49,801 nucleotides of DNA from Candidatus Cloacimonadota bacterium (GTDB lineage: Bacteria; Cloacimonadota; Cloacimonadia; Cloacimonadales; JAMOQM01), in assembly GCA_027064005.1 (NCBI GenBank), contig JAMOQM010000058.1:1-49801 (forward strand), written 5' to 3'. The translations under genes and the position numbers were made by a program. The first letter of the stretch is position 1. Each line of letters begins with the position of its first letter. Below the pieces are notes generated by a model. That model searched no databases. It worked only from the letters and a program-made list of their open reading frames with translations, and was not told where the DNA came from. Below are positions 8,108 to 15,194 of the stretch, one piece after another.

Positions 8108-9062
8108 ATTAAATAAATTTTTGGAATTTTTTACCAATAATGCAGTTGGTGTATTGACCACGATAACGAATGAACAGTTGGAATTAACTTCCGCAGATGA
8201 AGTACCTTTTGATTTTGATATTATCCAAAAAAATATTGAAGTTCCCTTGGTTTTTTTATCTGTAAATTATACAGGTGATCAAAATTTTCAATTACAATAT
8301 GCTTTACCTAGAAAAATGGTTGCGATGCTTTCTGACTTTATGATGTTGGGTGATGGTTCAGCAGAGTATGACCCTGCAGAACACAATGATGCAATTAAGG
8401 AAATGTTTAACCAAATTTTAGGAAGTTTAACTGCCGAATTGAGTGGAGAAGGAATTAACATAACAGGCGATGTTGCTAATGTTGAATCAACTGATTTAGA
8501 AATTCAAAAAGAATTTTTAGCCGATAATATTATGGTTCCGTTCACAATGAAAATTATTGGACAAGAATTAAATATGTTTTTAGTGCTTGATCAAGTTGCT
8601 ATAGATTCAATTGAAAGTTTGTTTCCAACAATAGAATCAAATGCGTCTAATGAGCCATCAATGGATGAATTAATTACTCAGCTTGAAGGAAAAGATAATT
8701 CAAACCAAAGAGTACAACAGCCATCAGAGCAAAGACAGGTAAATGTTTCAAGAGCTGATTTTTCAGAATTCGATAATAGAAAAGCAGATTTGGGTAGTAA
8801 TATTAATCTTGGTTTACTGATGGATATCAATTTACCTGTTACTGTTGAACTTGGCAGAAAAAATATGCGGATTAAAGAATTGCTTGATTTGGGGCAAGGT
8901 TCGGTGGTTGAATTGGATAAATTGGCGGGAGATTTTGTCGATGTCCTTATTAATGGACAAAAATTTGCCGTTGGCGAGATAATGGTTGCTGATGATAATT
9001 TTGCAGTTAGGATAGTAAATCTAATTTCTCGTGAAGATAGAATTAAAAGTTTAGGTAAATGA
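8091..9062 (+). CDS. fliN: Flagellar motor switch protein FliN/FliY with a CheC-like N-terminal domain
   Basis: The C-terminal ~75 residues are the SpoA domain of FliN (INLPVTVELGRKNMRIKELL, then a GSVVELDKLAGDFVDVLING strand pair). Ahead of it are ~220 residues absent from short enteric FliN. They look like a CheC-type domain and contain one E-x-x-N-x-x-x-G motif (E104, N107, G111), the phosphatase signature of CheC/FliY. A short FliY-like helix MDELITQLEG precedes a polar linker. The protein may therefore be a C-ring part that also dephosphorylates CheY-P; that activity is inferred. An AAGGAG site inside fliM sets the start. Confidence 0.88.
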   Translation: MAQNNKLNKFLEFFTNNAVGVLTTITNEQLELTSADEVPFDFDIIQKNIEVPLVFLSVNYTGDQNFQLQYALPRKMVAMLSDFMMLGDGSAEYDPAEHNDAIKEMFNQILGSLTAELSGEGINITGDVANVESTDLEIQKEFLADNIMVPFTMKIIGQELNMFLVLDQVAIDSIESLFPTIESNASNEPSMDELITQLEGKDNSNQRVQQPSEQRQVNVSRADFSEFDNRKADLGSNINLGLLMDINLPVTVELGRKNMRIKELLDLGQGSVVELDKLAGDFVDVLINGQKFAVGEIMVADDNFAVRIVNLISREDRIKSLGK

Positions 9063-9487
9063 TGTTAAATTATTTATACGGTTTTATTTTTCTTTGTGCA
9101 AATAAATCTGTGTTTGGAGGAGTTTCTTCAACAGCTCCAACTACAGAAATGCCATCATTCGGGATGATGATTTTCAAATTAATAATTTCTTTAGTTATCA
9201 TCGTTGTGATTCTATATTTTTCTATTAAAATATTTAAAAAATACTCATCACAAGGAAAATTTATCAGCAATAAAAATTCTAATATAATTGATATTATGCC
9301 CTTAACAAATCTTCAAGCAATATATGTTGTTGAAATGTATGGATTAATTTATATATTATCAGTCAGCAACGATAACGTAAATTTATTAGAAAAAATTGAA
9401 GATCCTGATAAAATTAAGGAAATATTAGATTCCAAACAACAAGAAAGTAAATTTAATAACATTTTTAAAAAATTAGGAAAAAAATGA
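9059..9487 (+). CDS. fliO: Flagellar biosynthesis protein FliO
   Basis: FliO is an assembly factor for the FliP ring of the flagellar type III export gate. This 142-aa protein has an N-terminal hydrophobic stretch and a strong TM helix at about residues 37-60. A cytoplasmic domain with IDIMPLTNLQAIYVVEMYG matches the FliO pattern. It overlaps fliN/Y by 4 bases and fliP by 4 bases (ATGA), so all three are probably coupled. Sequence conservation in FliO is low, and the call leans on position. Confidence 0.85.
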   Translation: MMLNYLYGFIFLCANKSVFGGVSSTAPTTEMPSFGMMIFKLIISLVIIVVILYFSIKIFKKYSSQGKFISNKNSNIIDIMPLTNLQAIYVVEMYGLIYILSVSNDNVNLLEKIEDPDKIKEILDSKQQESKFNNIFKKLGKK

Positions 9488-10227
9488 AAAAAAAACATAT
9501 TTTAATCTTTTTAGCTATTCTTCTATTTTTTACAGCTTCTGCTTATTCCCAAACCGTACCAAAAATTTCGTTAAATGTGGCACCTTCCAATTCACCAAAA
9601 GATGTAGCTGTTGCTCTTCAAATTTTGATTTTAATGACTATATTGTCATTAGCTCCCTCAATATTGGTTCTTATGACTTCATTTACGAGAATTTCAATAG
9701 TACTATCTTTTGTGAGAAAAGCTGTTGGTACGCAATCAACTCCTTCTAATCAAATTGTTATAGCTCTCTCATTATTTTTAACTTTCTTTGTTATGGCTCC
9801 CGTATTCAAAAATATTAATGATAATGCTTTTCAACCCTATTTAAAAGGCAATTTAACAAATGAACAATTTTATAAAAAATCAATAACACCTTTACGAAAT
9901 TTTATGCTAAAACAAACCAGAGAAAAAGATCTGGCTTTAATGATAAAATCGTCTAAGTTGGAAAAACCAAATTCTGCAGAAGATCTTCCACTTCAGGTTA
10001 TTGTCCCGGCTTTTGCAATTAGCGAATTAAGAATTGCTTTTGAGATGGGTTTTCTCATTTATTTACCCTTTCTCATGATTGATATGATAGTCGCGAGTAT
10101 TTTGATGTCAATGGGAATGATGATGTTACCTCCGGTGTTGATTTCCGCACCTTTTAAAATTCTGCTTTTTGTAATGGTCGATGGTTGGTATATTGTGATT
10201 GACGCTTTAGTTCATAGTTTTCATTAG
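9484..10227 (+). CDS. fliP: Flagellar export gate protein FliP
   Basis: FliP is the main component of the FliP5Q4R1 export gate. It has a cleavable-type signal peptide (residues ~1-22, ending near SAYS) as in other FliP. Conserved segments follow: LTILSLAPSILVLMTSFTRI-like, AVGTQSTPSNQIVIALSLF and the terminal SMGMMMLPPVLISAPFKILL region. The 247-aa length is typical. It overlaps fliO by 4 bases and is followed 8 bases later by fliQ. Confidence 0.97.
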   Translation: MKKKHILIFLAILLFFTASAYSQTVPKISLNVAPSNSPKDVAVALQILILMTILSLAPSILVLMTSFTRISIVLSFVRKAVGTQSTPSNQIVIALSLFLTFFVMAPVFKNINDNAFQPYLKGNLTNEQFYKKSITPLRNFMLKQTREKDLALMIKSSKLEKPNSAEDLPLQVIVPAFAISELRIAFEMGFLIYLPFLMIDMIVASILMSMGMMMLPPVLISAPFKILLFVMVDGWYIVIDALVHSFH

Positions 10228-10235
10228 GTTAATTT

Positions 10236-10502
10236 ATGACTCAACAATTAGTTATTGAAATTGCCAGTCGTACTTTGTATTACACAATGATAATCAGTGC
10301 TCCAATTTTACTGACAGGTCTTATTGTGGGGCTTATTGTTTCCATTTTTCAAAGTGTAACCCAAATTAAAGAAATGACCTTTACATTTATTCCCAAAATA
10401 GTATCTGTAATGCTGATAATGCTTTTTTCAATTCCTTGGATGATAAATAAATTTACTGATTTTTTCAATTATATATTACACATAATGATGAATTTGCATT
10501 AA
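10236..10502 (+). CDS. fliQ: Flagellar export gate protein FliQ
   Basis: This 88-aa protein with two membrane hairpin segments carries the typical GLIVGLIVSIFQSVTQIKEM sequence between them and TFIPKIVSV at the start of the second helix. It assembles on the FliPQR gate in the inner membrane. The ribosome binding site is weak. It sits 8 bases after fliP and one base before fliR. Confidence 0.96.
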   Translation: MTQQLVIEIASRTLYYTMIISAPILLTGLIVGLIVSIFQSVTQIKEMTFTFIPKIVSVMLIMLFSIPWMINKFTDFFNYILHIMMNLH

Positions 10503-10503
10503 A

Positions 10504-11298
10504 ATGCTGGAACTGCTTGGATTTACTTTAGGGCAATTTGAAGAATTTATTTTAATAGCCATGAGAACAACTTCAATGATCTCGGTTATGGTTATTTTTT
10601 CCAACTCGAGTATGGCTCCCAAATTAAGAATATTTTTAGGATTTGCTCTTGCATTAATGTGTGTTTCGGTTATACCTCAACCTGATTTATTACCGGTTAC
10701 TTTTATGATGTTAATTCCTTTGGCAATTAAAGAAGTTTTAACAGGTTTAGCTTTAGGATATATTGGAAATATATTATTTGAAGCTTTGAAATTCTCCGGT
10801 TTTTTATCAGCACGTTTAATGGGATTATCTATGATGACAATAGTAGATCCATCTTCACAAGAACAAAACAACGTTCTTAGCCAATTACTAGTATTTTTTG
10901 CTATCTTCTTACTTTTTGTAAGTGATGGGCATTTATTTTTCTTCAAAGCAATAATTGATAGCTTTTATGTTTTACCTCTATTTAAGCTGGGATTTCATAA
11001 TAATATTGTTTTGGAAATGACTAAATTGGTGCAAAACATTTTTATAATTGGAATAAAAATTAGTGCTCCAATTTTAGTTATTTTGTATATGATACGTATC
11101 GTTCTCGGGATTATGGCAAAATTAAATCCCGATATGAACGTATTTTTTGTATCACTCCCATTAAGTATTCTTGTTGGACTTTATGTGATGACTTTAACCT
11201 GGCCTTATTTTGCTTATATATTTGGAAAAGTTTTCCAAACATTCCAATCGGATTACTATACAATTATGAAATTGTTGGCGTTACTTTCTCCTCTTTAG
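10504..11298 (+). CDS. fliR: Flagellar export gate protein FliR
   Basis: This 264-aa multi-pass inner-membrane protein has the FliR pattern: an early helix with RTTSMISVMVIFSNSSMAPK, then KEVLTGLALGYIGNILFEAL, then MMTIVDPSSQEQNNVLSQLL. It completes the FliPQR gate. It is the last flagellar gene of this run; flhB and flhA, often next, are not here. The 3' end overlaps the convergent small gene by 18 bases, and no terminator is visible between them. Confidence 0.95.
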   Translation: MLELLGFTLGQFEEFILIAMRTTSMISVMVIFSNSSMAPKLRIFLGFALALMCVSVIPQPDLLPVTFMMLIPLAIKEVLTGLALGYIGNILFEALKFSGFLSARLMGLSMMTIVDPSSQEQNNVLSQLLVFFAIFLLFVSDGHLFFFKAIIDSFYVLPLFKLGFHNNIVLEMTKLVQNIFIIGIKISAPILVILYMIRIVLGIMAKLNPDMNVFFVSLPLSILVGLYVMTLTWPYFAYIFGKVFQTFQSDYYTIMKLLALLSPL

Positions 11299-11661
11299 AG
11301 AGATAATCAAATCATATTGATGAGGAGGCTTATCCCAAATTTTAGTTTTTAAAAATTTTTCCGGATTGTTTTTAATTTCAGACTCCGTAACTTCTTCATA
11401 AGTTTTATCATCAAATGTTACCCAATAAATTTTTTGCATCTCATCTTTATCGATTTTTGCAGTTTTTGTTTCAGTTTTTTTTGCCATTAGTTCTCCTATT
11501 ATTTCATATTGCGGGTGTTTTTCCACAAAATTGTGAAAGATTTCCAAATCTATGTTATCAATATATTTTCTACATTTATTTTTGCAATTCAAGGCACAAA
11601 CAAATATTTTAGTGAACTGCTTTGTTTGAGGGCAAATTAATGTAGATTTATCTTTTTTCAC
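11281..11661 (-). CDS. Small Cys-rich protein of unknown function
   Basis: I do not recognise this 126-aa protein. It starts with GTG, which shares a base with the dapA stop (TAGTG on the minus strand); no clear ribosome binding site is visible, so translation is probably coupled. The N-terminus has four Cys spaced C10-X11-C22-X3-C26-X3-C30, suggesting a bound metal or Fe-S cluster. The middle is Lys/Glu-rich, and the end holds WVTFDDKTYEEVTE and a short strand-rich tail. It has no signal peptide or TM segment. It overlaps the 3' end of fliR. It is likely real because of the tight coupling and the ordered Cys pattern. Confidence 0.6.
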   Translation of the reverse strand: MKKDKSTLICPQTKQFTKIFVCALNCKNKCRKYIDNIDLEIFHNFVEKHPQYEIIGELMAKKTETKTAKIDKDEMQKIYWVTFDDKTYEEVTESEIKNNPEKFLKTKIWDKPPHQYDLIISLKRRK

Positions 11662-12536
11662 TAAATTAATGTATATTTAATTAGACATTCGGTTAAAGTT
11701 TTTATGTTGATCTCAGACATTTTATATAGGGGAAGTCTGATTTCTTCAGTTATTTTATTCATTAAATGAAGAGTGGTTTTTACTGGAATCGGATTTGTTT
11801 CCAAAAACATTTTGCGATTAATTTCGAGTAATTTCAAGTGCATTTCTTTTGCTTCCTCAATTTTATTTTGTTCTGAAAAACTCACGAGATTATGTAATTC
11901 TTTTGGAAGAATATTTGCCGTTACAGAGATAACACCTTTTGCTCCAATTGATAGAAGTGGCCAGTTTAGAGCATCTTCACCTGACATTAATGAAAATTCC
12001 GGATCAGTATCTCTAATAATCTCACTCGCTTGAACTATGTTTCCACTGGCTTCTTTGATTCCAACAATTCTATCGCATTCTTTTGAAAGCAAGGTTGTGA
12101 TTTTTGATGAGATATTCACTCCGGTTCTACCGGGGACATTATAAATTACGATGGGTATATTTGTCTTATCATGAACTTCTTTAAAATAATGATAAAGACC
12201 TGATTGGGTTGGCTTGTTGTAATAAGGTGTAATTACCAGGGCAAAGTCTGCTCCGAGTTTTTCAGCTTGTCTCGTTAATTCAATGGTGTGTTCTAAATTG
12301 TTCGTTCCGGTTCCGATCATAATTTTAGTTTGACGGTTAATTTTTTTTGAGCAAAAATCAAGAAGTTTATCTCTCTCTTCTGATGATAAAGATGGAGCTT
12401 CACCTGTTGTTCCACAAAGTAGAATACCATCTGTTTGATTTGTAATATGAAAATCAATTAAATTTTCCAATGACGAAAAATCGATGTCATTATTTTTAAA
12501 AGGTGTAACTAAAGCGACAAAAGATCCTTTTAACAT
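11661..12536 (-). CDS. dapA: 4-hydroxy-tetrahydrodipicolinate synthase DapA
   Basis: DapA condenses pyruvate with aspartate semialdehyde, the first committed step to diaminopimelate and lysine. The 291-aa TIM-barrel protein shows the pyruvate-binding GTTGEAPSLS motif, the YNVPGRTG motif with the catalytic Tyr, and the Schiff-base Lys in GIKEASG. An AAGGAG site precedes the ATG. It follows the nuclease-like gene by 12 bases. NanA and related N-acetylneuraminate-lyase-type relatives share the fold, but the motifs favour DapA. Confidence 0.93.
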   Translation of the reverse strand: MLKGSFVALVTPFKNNDIDFSSLENLIDFHITNQTDGILLCGTTGEAPSLSSEERDKLLDFCSKKINRQTKIMIGTGTNNLEHTIELTRQAEKLGADFALVITPYYNKPTQSGLYHYFKEVHDKTNIPIVIYNVPGRTGVNISSKITTLLSKECDRIVGIKEASGNIVQASEIIRDTDPEFSLMSGEDALNWPLLSIGAKGVISVTANILPKELHNLVSFSEQNKIEEAKEMHLKLLEINRKMFLETNPIPVKTTLHLMNKITEEIRLPLYKMSEINIKTLTECLIKYTLI

Positions 12537-12548
12537 TTGGTCTCCTTC

Positions 12549-13427
12549 TTATTTTAAATATTCAATTTCTGTTTCAGTTAATCCGGTTGTCTGCTTAATA
12601 ATTTCAATATCAATATTGTTTTTCAACAGGCTTTTAGCTATTTTTATTTTCTCGGCTTTTTTCCCTTTCTCAATCCCTTTCTCAATCCCTTTTTTAATTC
12701 CTTCTCTAGTTCCTTTTTCAAATGCCGAATCAATTTTGCTTTCAAAATCCATTTGCTCCTGCATTCTAACAGTATAAACAACACGTTCTTCTTCATCAAA
12801 CATTCTATCTATTGCTGTAACTGCTTTAACTATTTGAGGATTATCGGACATTTTTTCCGGTAAGTTTTTCTTATCTAACGTATTAGCTTTTGTCAAAAAA
12901 GTAATCCATCTATCCAATACATTAGTTATTTCACTATAGTCTTTTTTAAATTTTTTTAATTCTATATAATGAATTTCAAACATGTTATGTAAATTATCAC
13001 TTTTCCCTGTTTCTACATTTAGAATTTTATATTTATTATGGAATTTATCGCTGTCGATGATGTTAAAGTCCAGAATATTAATACTGATAGTTTTATTCAG
13101 TTGTTTAAACATCATTCCTTCACTTAATTGTTCAGTTACCATTTTAGACCAATAATAAATAGACCGTTTATCAAAATTTAAATCTTCCGCTATTTGCATT
13201 TCTATATTATAAAAATGGTCATTAGCATCTTTGGCTTTGATGTCAAGGATTGACATTTTTCCTTTTTGATAGTCAGCTAAATTATACGGATTTCTAAGTT
13301 CGATATATTCGATTTTTTCGTCTTCAGAAATTATAGAGTTAATTAATGAAATTAGCAGATCTTTATTTTCTTCACTTCCAAAAAGTTTTTTGAAGGCAAA
13401 GTCAATTTTAGGGTTTATTCTACACAT
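12549..13427 (-). CDS. Rpn/PDDEXK_2-family nuclease-like protein
   Basis: The N-terminus (INPKIDFAFKKLFGSEENKD) and the central ILDIKAKD...YNIEMQ segment carry the pattern of PD-(D/E)XK nucleases of the recombination-promoting nuclease / 'PD-(D/E)XK transposase' family. Asp of LDIKA and Glu of NIEMQ are candidate catalytic residues. The 292-aa length is typical. The C-terminal part has repeated IEKG/IKKG units and a final helix pair, a common variable tail of this family. The repeat is encoded by a 12-base tandem duplication near 12663-12690. Such genes often spread without other transposon genes; no inverted repeats were seen here. It lies inside a housekeeping run, 12 bases after trmL (RBS AAGGA). 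Confidence 0.85.
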   Translation of the reverse strand: MCRINPKIDFAFKKLFGSEENKDLLISLINSIISEDEKIEYIELRNPYNLADYQKGKMSILDIKAKDANDHFYNIEMQIAEDLNFDKRSIYYWSKMVTEQLSEGMMFKQLNKTISINILDFNIIDSDKFHNKYKILNVETGKSDNLHNMFEIHYIELKKFKKDYSEITNVLDRWITFLTKANTLDKKNLPEKMSDNPQIVKAVTAIDRMFDEEERVVYTVRMQEQMDFESKIDSAFEKGTREGIKKGIEKGIEKGKKAEKIKIAKSLLKNNIDIEIIKQTTGLTETEIEYLK

Positions 13428-13439
13428 AAATATTCCTTC

Positions 13440-13928
13440 TTAGATAAATGTTATTTGTTTCCAAGCTTCGTACAAGACGATAGCAACTGAATTTGAAAGA
13501 TTAATAGAACGAATTTCTTTACTCATGGGGATTGTGATTGTTTGATCCCATTTTTTTTTCAAAATATTTTCAGGAATTCCTCGCGATTCAGGACCAAAAA
13601 TAAAGATATCTCCCTTTTTGAATATCTTATCAGAATATTTATATTCTGTTTTGGTAGTACAATAATATACTGTATTTTCCGGATATGCTTCTAAAAAATC
13701 ATCCAATGAGTCCCAAACATGTAATTTTAATTTTGACCAGTAATCCAATCCTGCTCTTTTTACATATTTGTCATTTATAAAGAAACGCATTGGTTTGATA
13801 ATGTGAAGCTCTGAGTTTGAGCCCACACATAATCTTCCAATATTGCCGGTATTTGCCGGTATTTCAGGTTCAAAAAGAACTATTCTGAAATTTACTTTGA
13901 CATTATTTTTATCCATCTTTTTATCCAT
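13440..13928 (-). CDS. trmL: tRNA (cytidine/uridine-34-2'-O)-methyltransferase TrmL
   Basis: TrmL is a SPOUT-class enzyme that 2'-O-methylates the wobble nucleotide of tRNA-Leu using S-adenosylmethionine. The 162-aa protein shows the knot motifs: FEPEIPANTGNIGRLC, then FGPESRGIPENIL, and INLSNSVAIVLYEAWKQ at the C-terminus. The chosen ATG (13926-13928) has an AAGGAA site 12 bases upstream and overlaps the binding-protein gene by 37 bases. A second ATG at 13914-13916 would shorten it by four residues. Confidence 0.93.
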   Translation of the reverse strand: MDKKMDKNNVKVNFRIVLFEPEIPANTGNIGRLCVGSNSELHIIKPMRFFINDKYVKRAGLDYWSKLKLHVWDSLDDFLEAYPENTVYYCTTKTEYKYSDKIFKKGDIFIFGPESRGIPENILKKKWDQTITIPMSKEIRSINLSNSVAIVLYEAWKQITFI

Positions 13929-14944
13929 TTCTCTGAATTTTCCTTAATTGTTTTAGGGCTCAGTCTTTTGTTTAAAGTTTTTGTCGGTTGAGGTAGATTT
14001 TCAAAACTCTTTGGTAATTTAACATCTGAATTAACCGGATACATCCATTGAGTTTTAGGAATTAAATTTTGAACTTCAGTTGAAAGCATATAGTTTACAA
14101 ACTTTTTTGCTAAATCAGGATGTTTAGAATTATTGATGACACCGGAACCCTCAATTTGCATAAATGCGCCTTCTTTTGGAATAAAAGCTTTATATTTATA
14201 GGTAGAGTCATTTTCAATATGGTAAGCAGGACTAGTTGAATAACTTAAAACAATTGGTGCTTCACCCGCTAAAAACATATTGTATGAATCATCCCAACTT
14301 GCAGGAGTTGTGAGAATATTTTTTTTAACAGATTGCCAAAAATGTCCGTAGCCGTTTTCCCCGAATGCTGCAACTGTCCACAATAAAAGTCCATTTCCAA
14401 CGCTGGAAGTTCTGGGATCAATAAAAATAAATTTCTTTTCCCATTTTGGATCTTGCATTTCACCAAAAGTTAGAGGTGGGTTTTTCACAATTTCGGTATT
14501 ATAAACAAAAGCGAAATATCCATAATCGTACGGTGATAAAGAAAATGTCTTATCAAATATTAAAGATTTTTTGACGTGAGACAAATTAGCCGGTTTATAA
14601 GATGTTAATATTGATTCTTCGAGAGCTTTTTCTAAAAATGTGTTATCAATTCCAACAATAACATCAGCAATAGGATTTGCTTTTTCTTTAATTGTTTTGT
14701 TTAATAATTGCCCGGCATCACCACAACCTACCAGTTTGACTTTACAATTGAATTTTTTTTCAAATGCGGGAACTATTTTTGGACCGATTCCCCAACTTTC
14801 AACAAAACTGTCATAGCTGTAAATTGTAAGCTCTTTTGAACTCAGAGCGGTTTTATTTGTACTATTCGTTTGATTTTTTTTTACCTGTTTAGAACATCCA
14901 AACATTAAAAACGTAATCAAAATTAGGAGTAGAAATTTTTTCAT
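13892..14944 (-). CDS. Thiamine-type ABC transporter substrate-binding lipoprotein
   Basis: The N-terminus is a lipoprotein signal ending in FLMFGCSK, with Cys17 as the lipidated residue. The mature part follows the thiamine-binding TbpA/ThiB family. It has LTIYSYDSFVESWGIGPKI, then GCGDAGQLLNKTI, DVIVGIDN, YDYGYFAFVYN, DPRTSSVGNGLLLW and WMYPVNSDVKLP. It would deliver thiamine (or its phosphates) to an inner-membrane ABC importer. No permease or ATPase gene is adjacent, and no TPP riboswitch was found upstream, so the partner must be elsewhere. A GAGG site precedes the ATG. The ligand is inferred from family likeness. Confidence 0.85.
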   Translation of the reverse strand: MKKFLLLILITFLMFGCSKQVKKNQTNSTNKTALSSKELTIYSYDSFVESWGIGPKIVPAFEKKFNCKVKLVGCGDAGQLLNKTIKEKANPIADVIVGIDNTFLEKALEESILTSYKPANLSHVKKSLIFDKTFSLSPYDYGYFAFVYNTEIVKNPPLTFGEMQDPKWEKKFIFIDPRTSSVGNGLLLWTVAAFGENGYGHFWQSVKKNILTTPASWDDSYNMFLAGEAPIVLSYSTSPAYHIENDSTYKYKAFIPKEGAFMQIEGSGVINNSKHPDLAKKFVNYMLSTEVQNLIPKTQWMYPVNSDVKLPKSFENLPQPTKTLNKRLSPKTIKENSEKWIKRWIKIMSK

Positions 14945-14962
14945 TTTAACCTCTTAAATTTT

Positions 14963-14995
14963 TTTTTAGAAAACAAATTTGCGTTTTATTGTCAA
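14963..14995 (-). promoter_or_regulatory. Candidate promoter of the tbpA-like/trmL/dapA operon
   Basis: On the minus strand, TTGACA (14995-14990) is followed after 21 bases by TAAAAA (14968-14963), ahead of the lipoprotein start at 14944. A second TTGACT lies a few bases further upstream (15007-15002). The -10 box is weak in this AT-rich DNA. Confidence 0.35.
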
Positions 14996-15133
14996 ATAAT
15001 AAGTCAAAAAAATTACATAAATTTTTAAATTTGGTTTTTTAATTATGGGGAGCATATTTTTTTATTGATGAAGTATAAATTAGGAAAATAGAAGGGAGTC
15101 ATTATAATTTTATGAAAGAAATTTGAATTTTAC

Positions 15134-15166
15134 TTGACTTTAAACAAAGTCCTATTTTTGTAAATA
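15134..15166 (+). promoter_or_regulatory. Candidate promoter of mutAB
   Basis: TTGACT at 15134-15139 is followed after 21 bases by TAAATA at 15161-15166. The expected transcript start would be near 15173, which is downstream of the in-frame ATG at 15168 and upstream of the GGAGG site at 15185-15189. This supports the start at 15195. Confidence 0.45.
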
Positions 15167-15194
15167 TATGTTCAAACTGTTTTTGGAGGAAAAA

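Noticed and set aside
12655-12720. Short tandem repeats that might suggest a CRISPR or satellite
   Set aside because: The repeat is a 12-base duplication in frame inside the nuclease-like gene (IEKG units), with no spacers.
14945-15133. Possible TPP riboswitch upstream of the thiamine-type binding protein
   Set aside because: The CTGAGA and ACCTGATCTGG-type conserved elements of the TPP aptamer are absent on the minus strand; only AT-rich DNA and promoter-like boxes are seen.
15168-15194. Upstream ATG extension of mutA
   Set aside because: It has no ribosome binding site, lies upstream of the predicted transcript start, and the GGAGGA site is inside the extension, pointing to the ATG at 15195.
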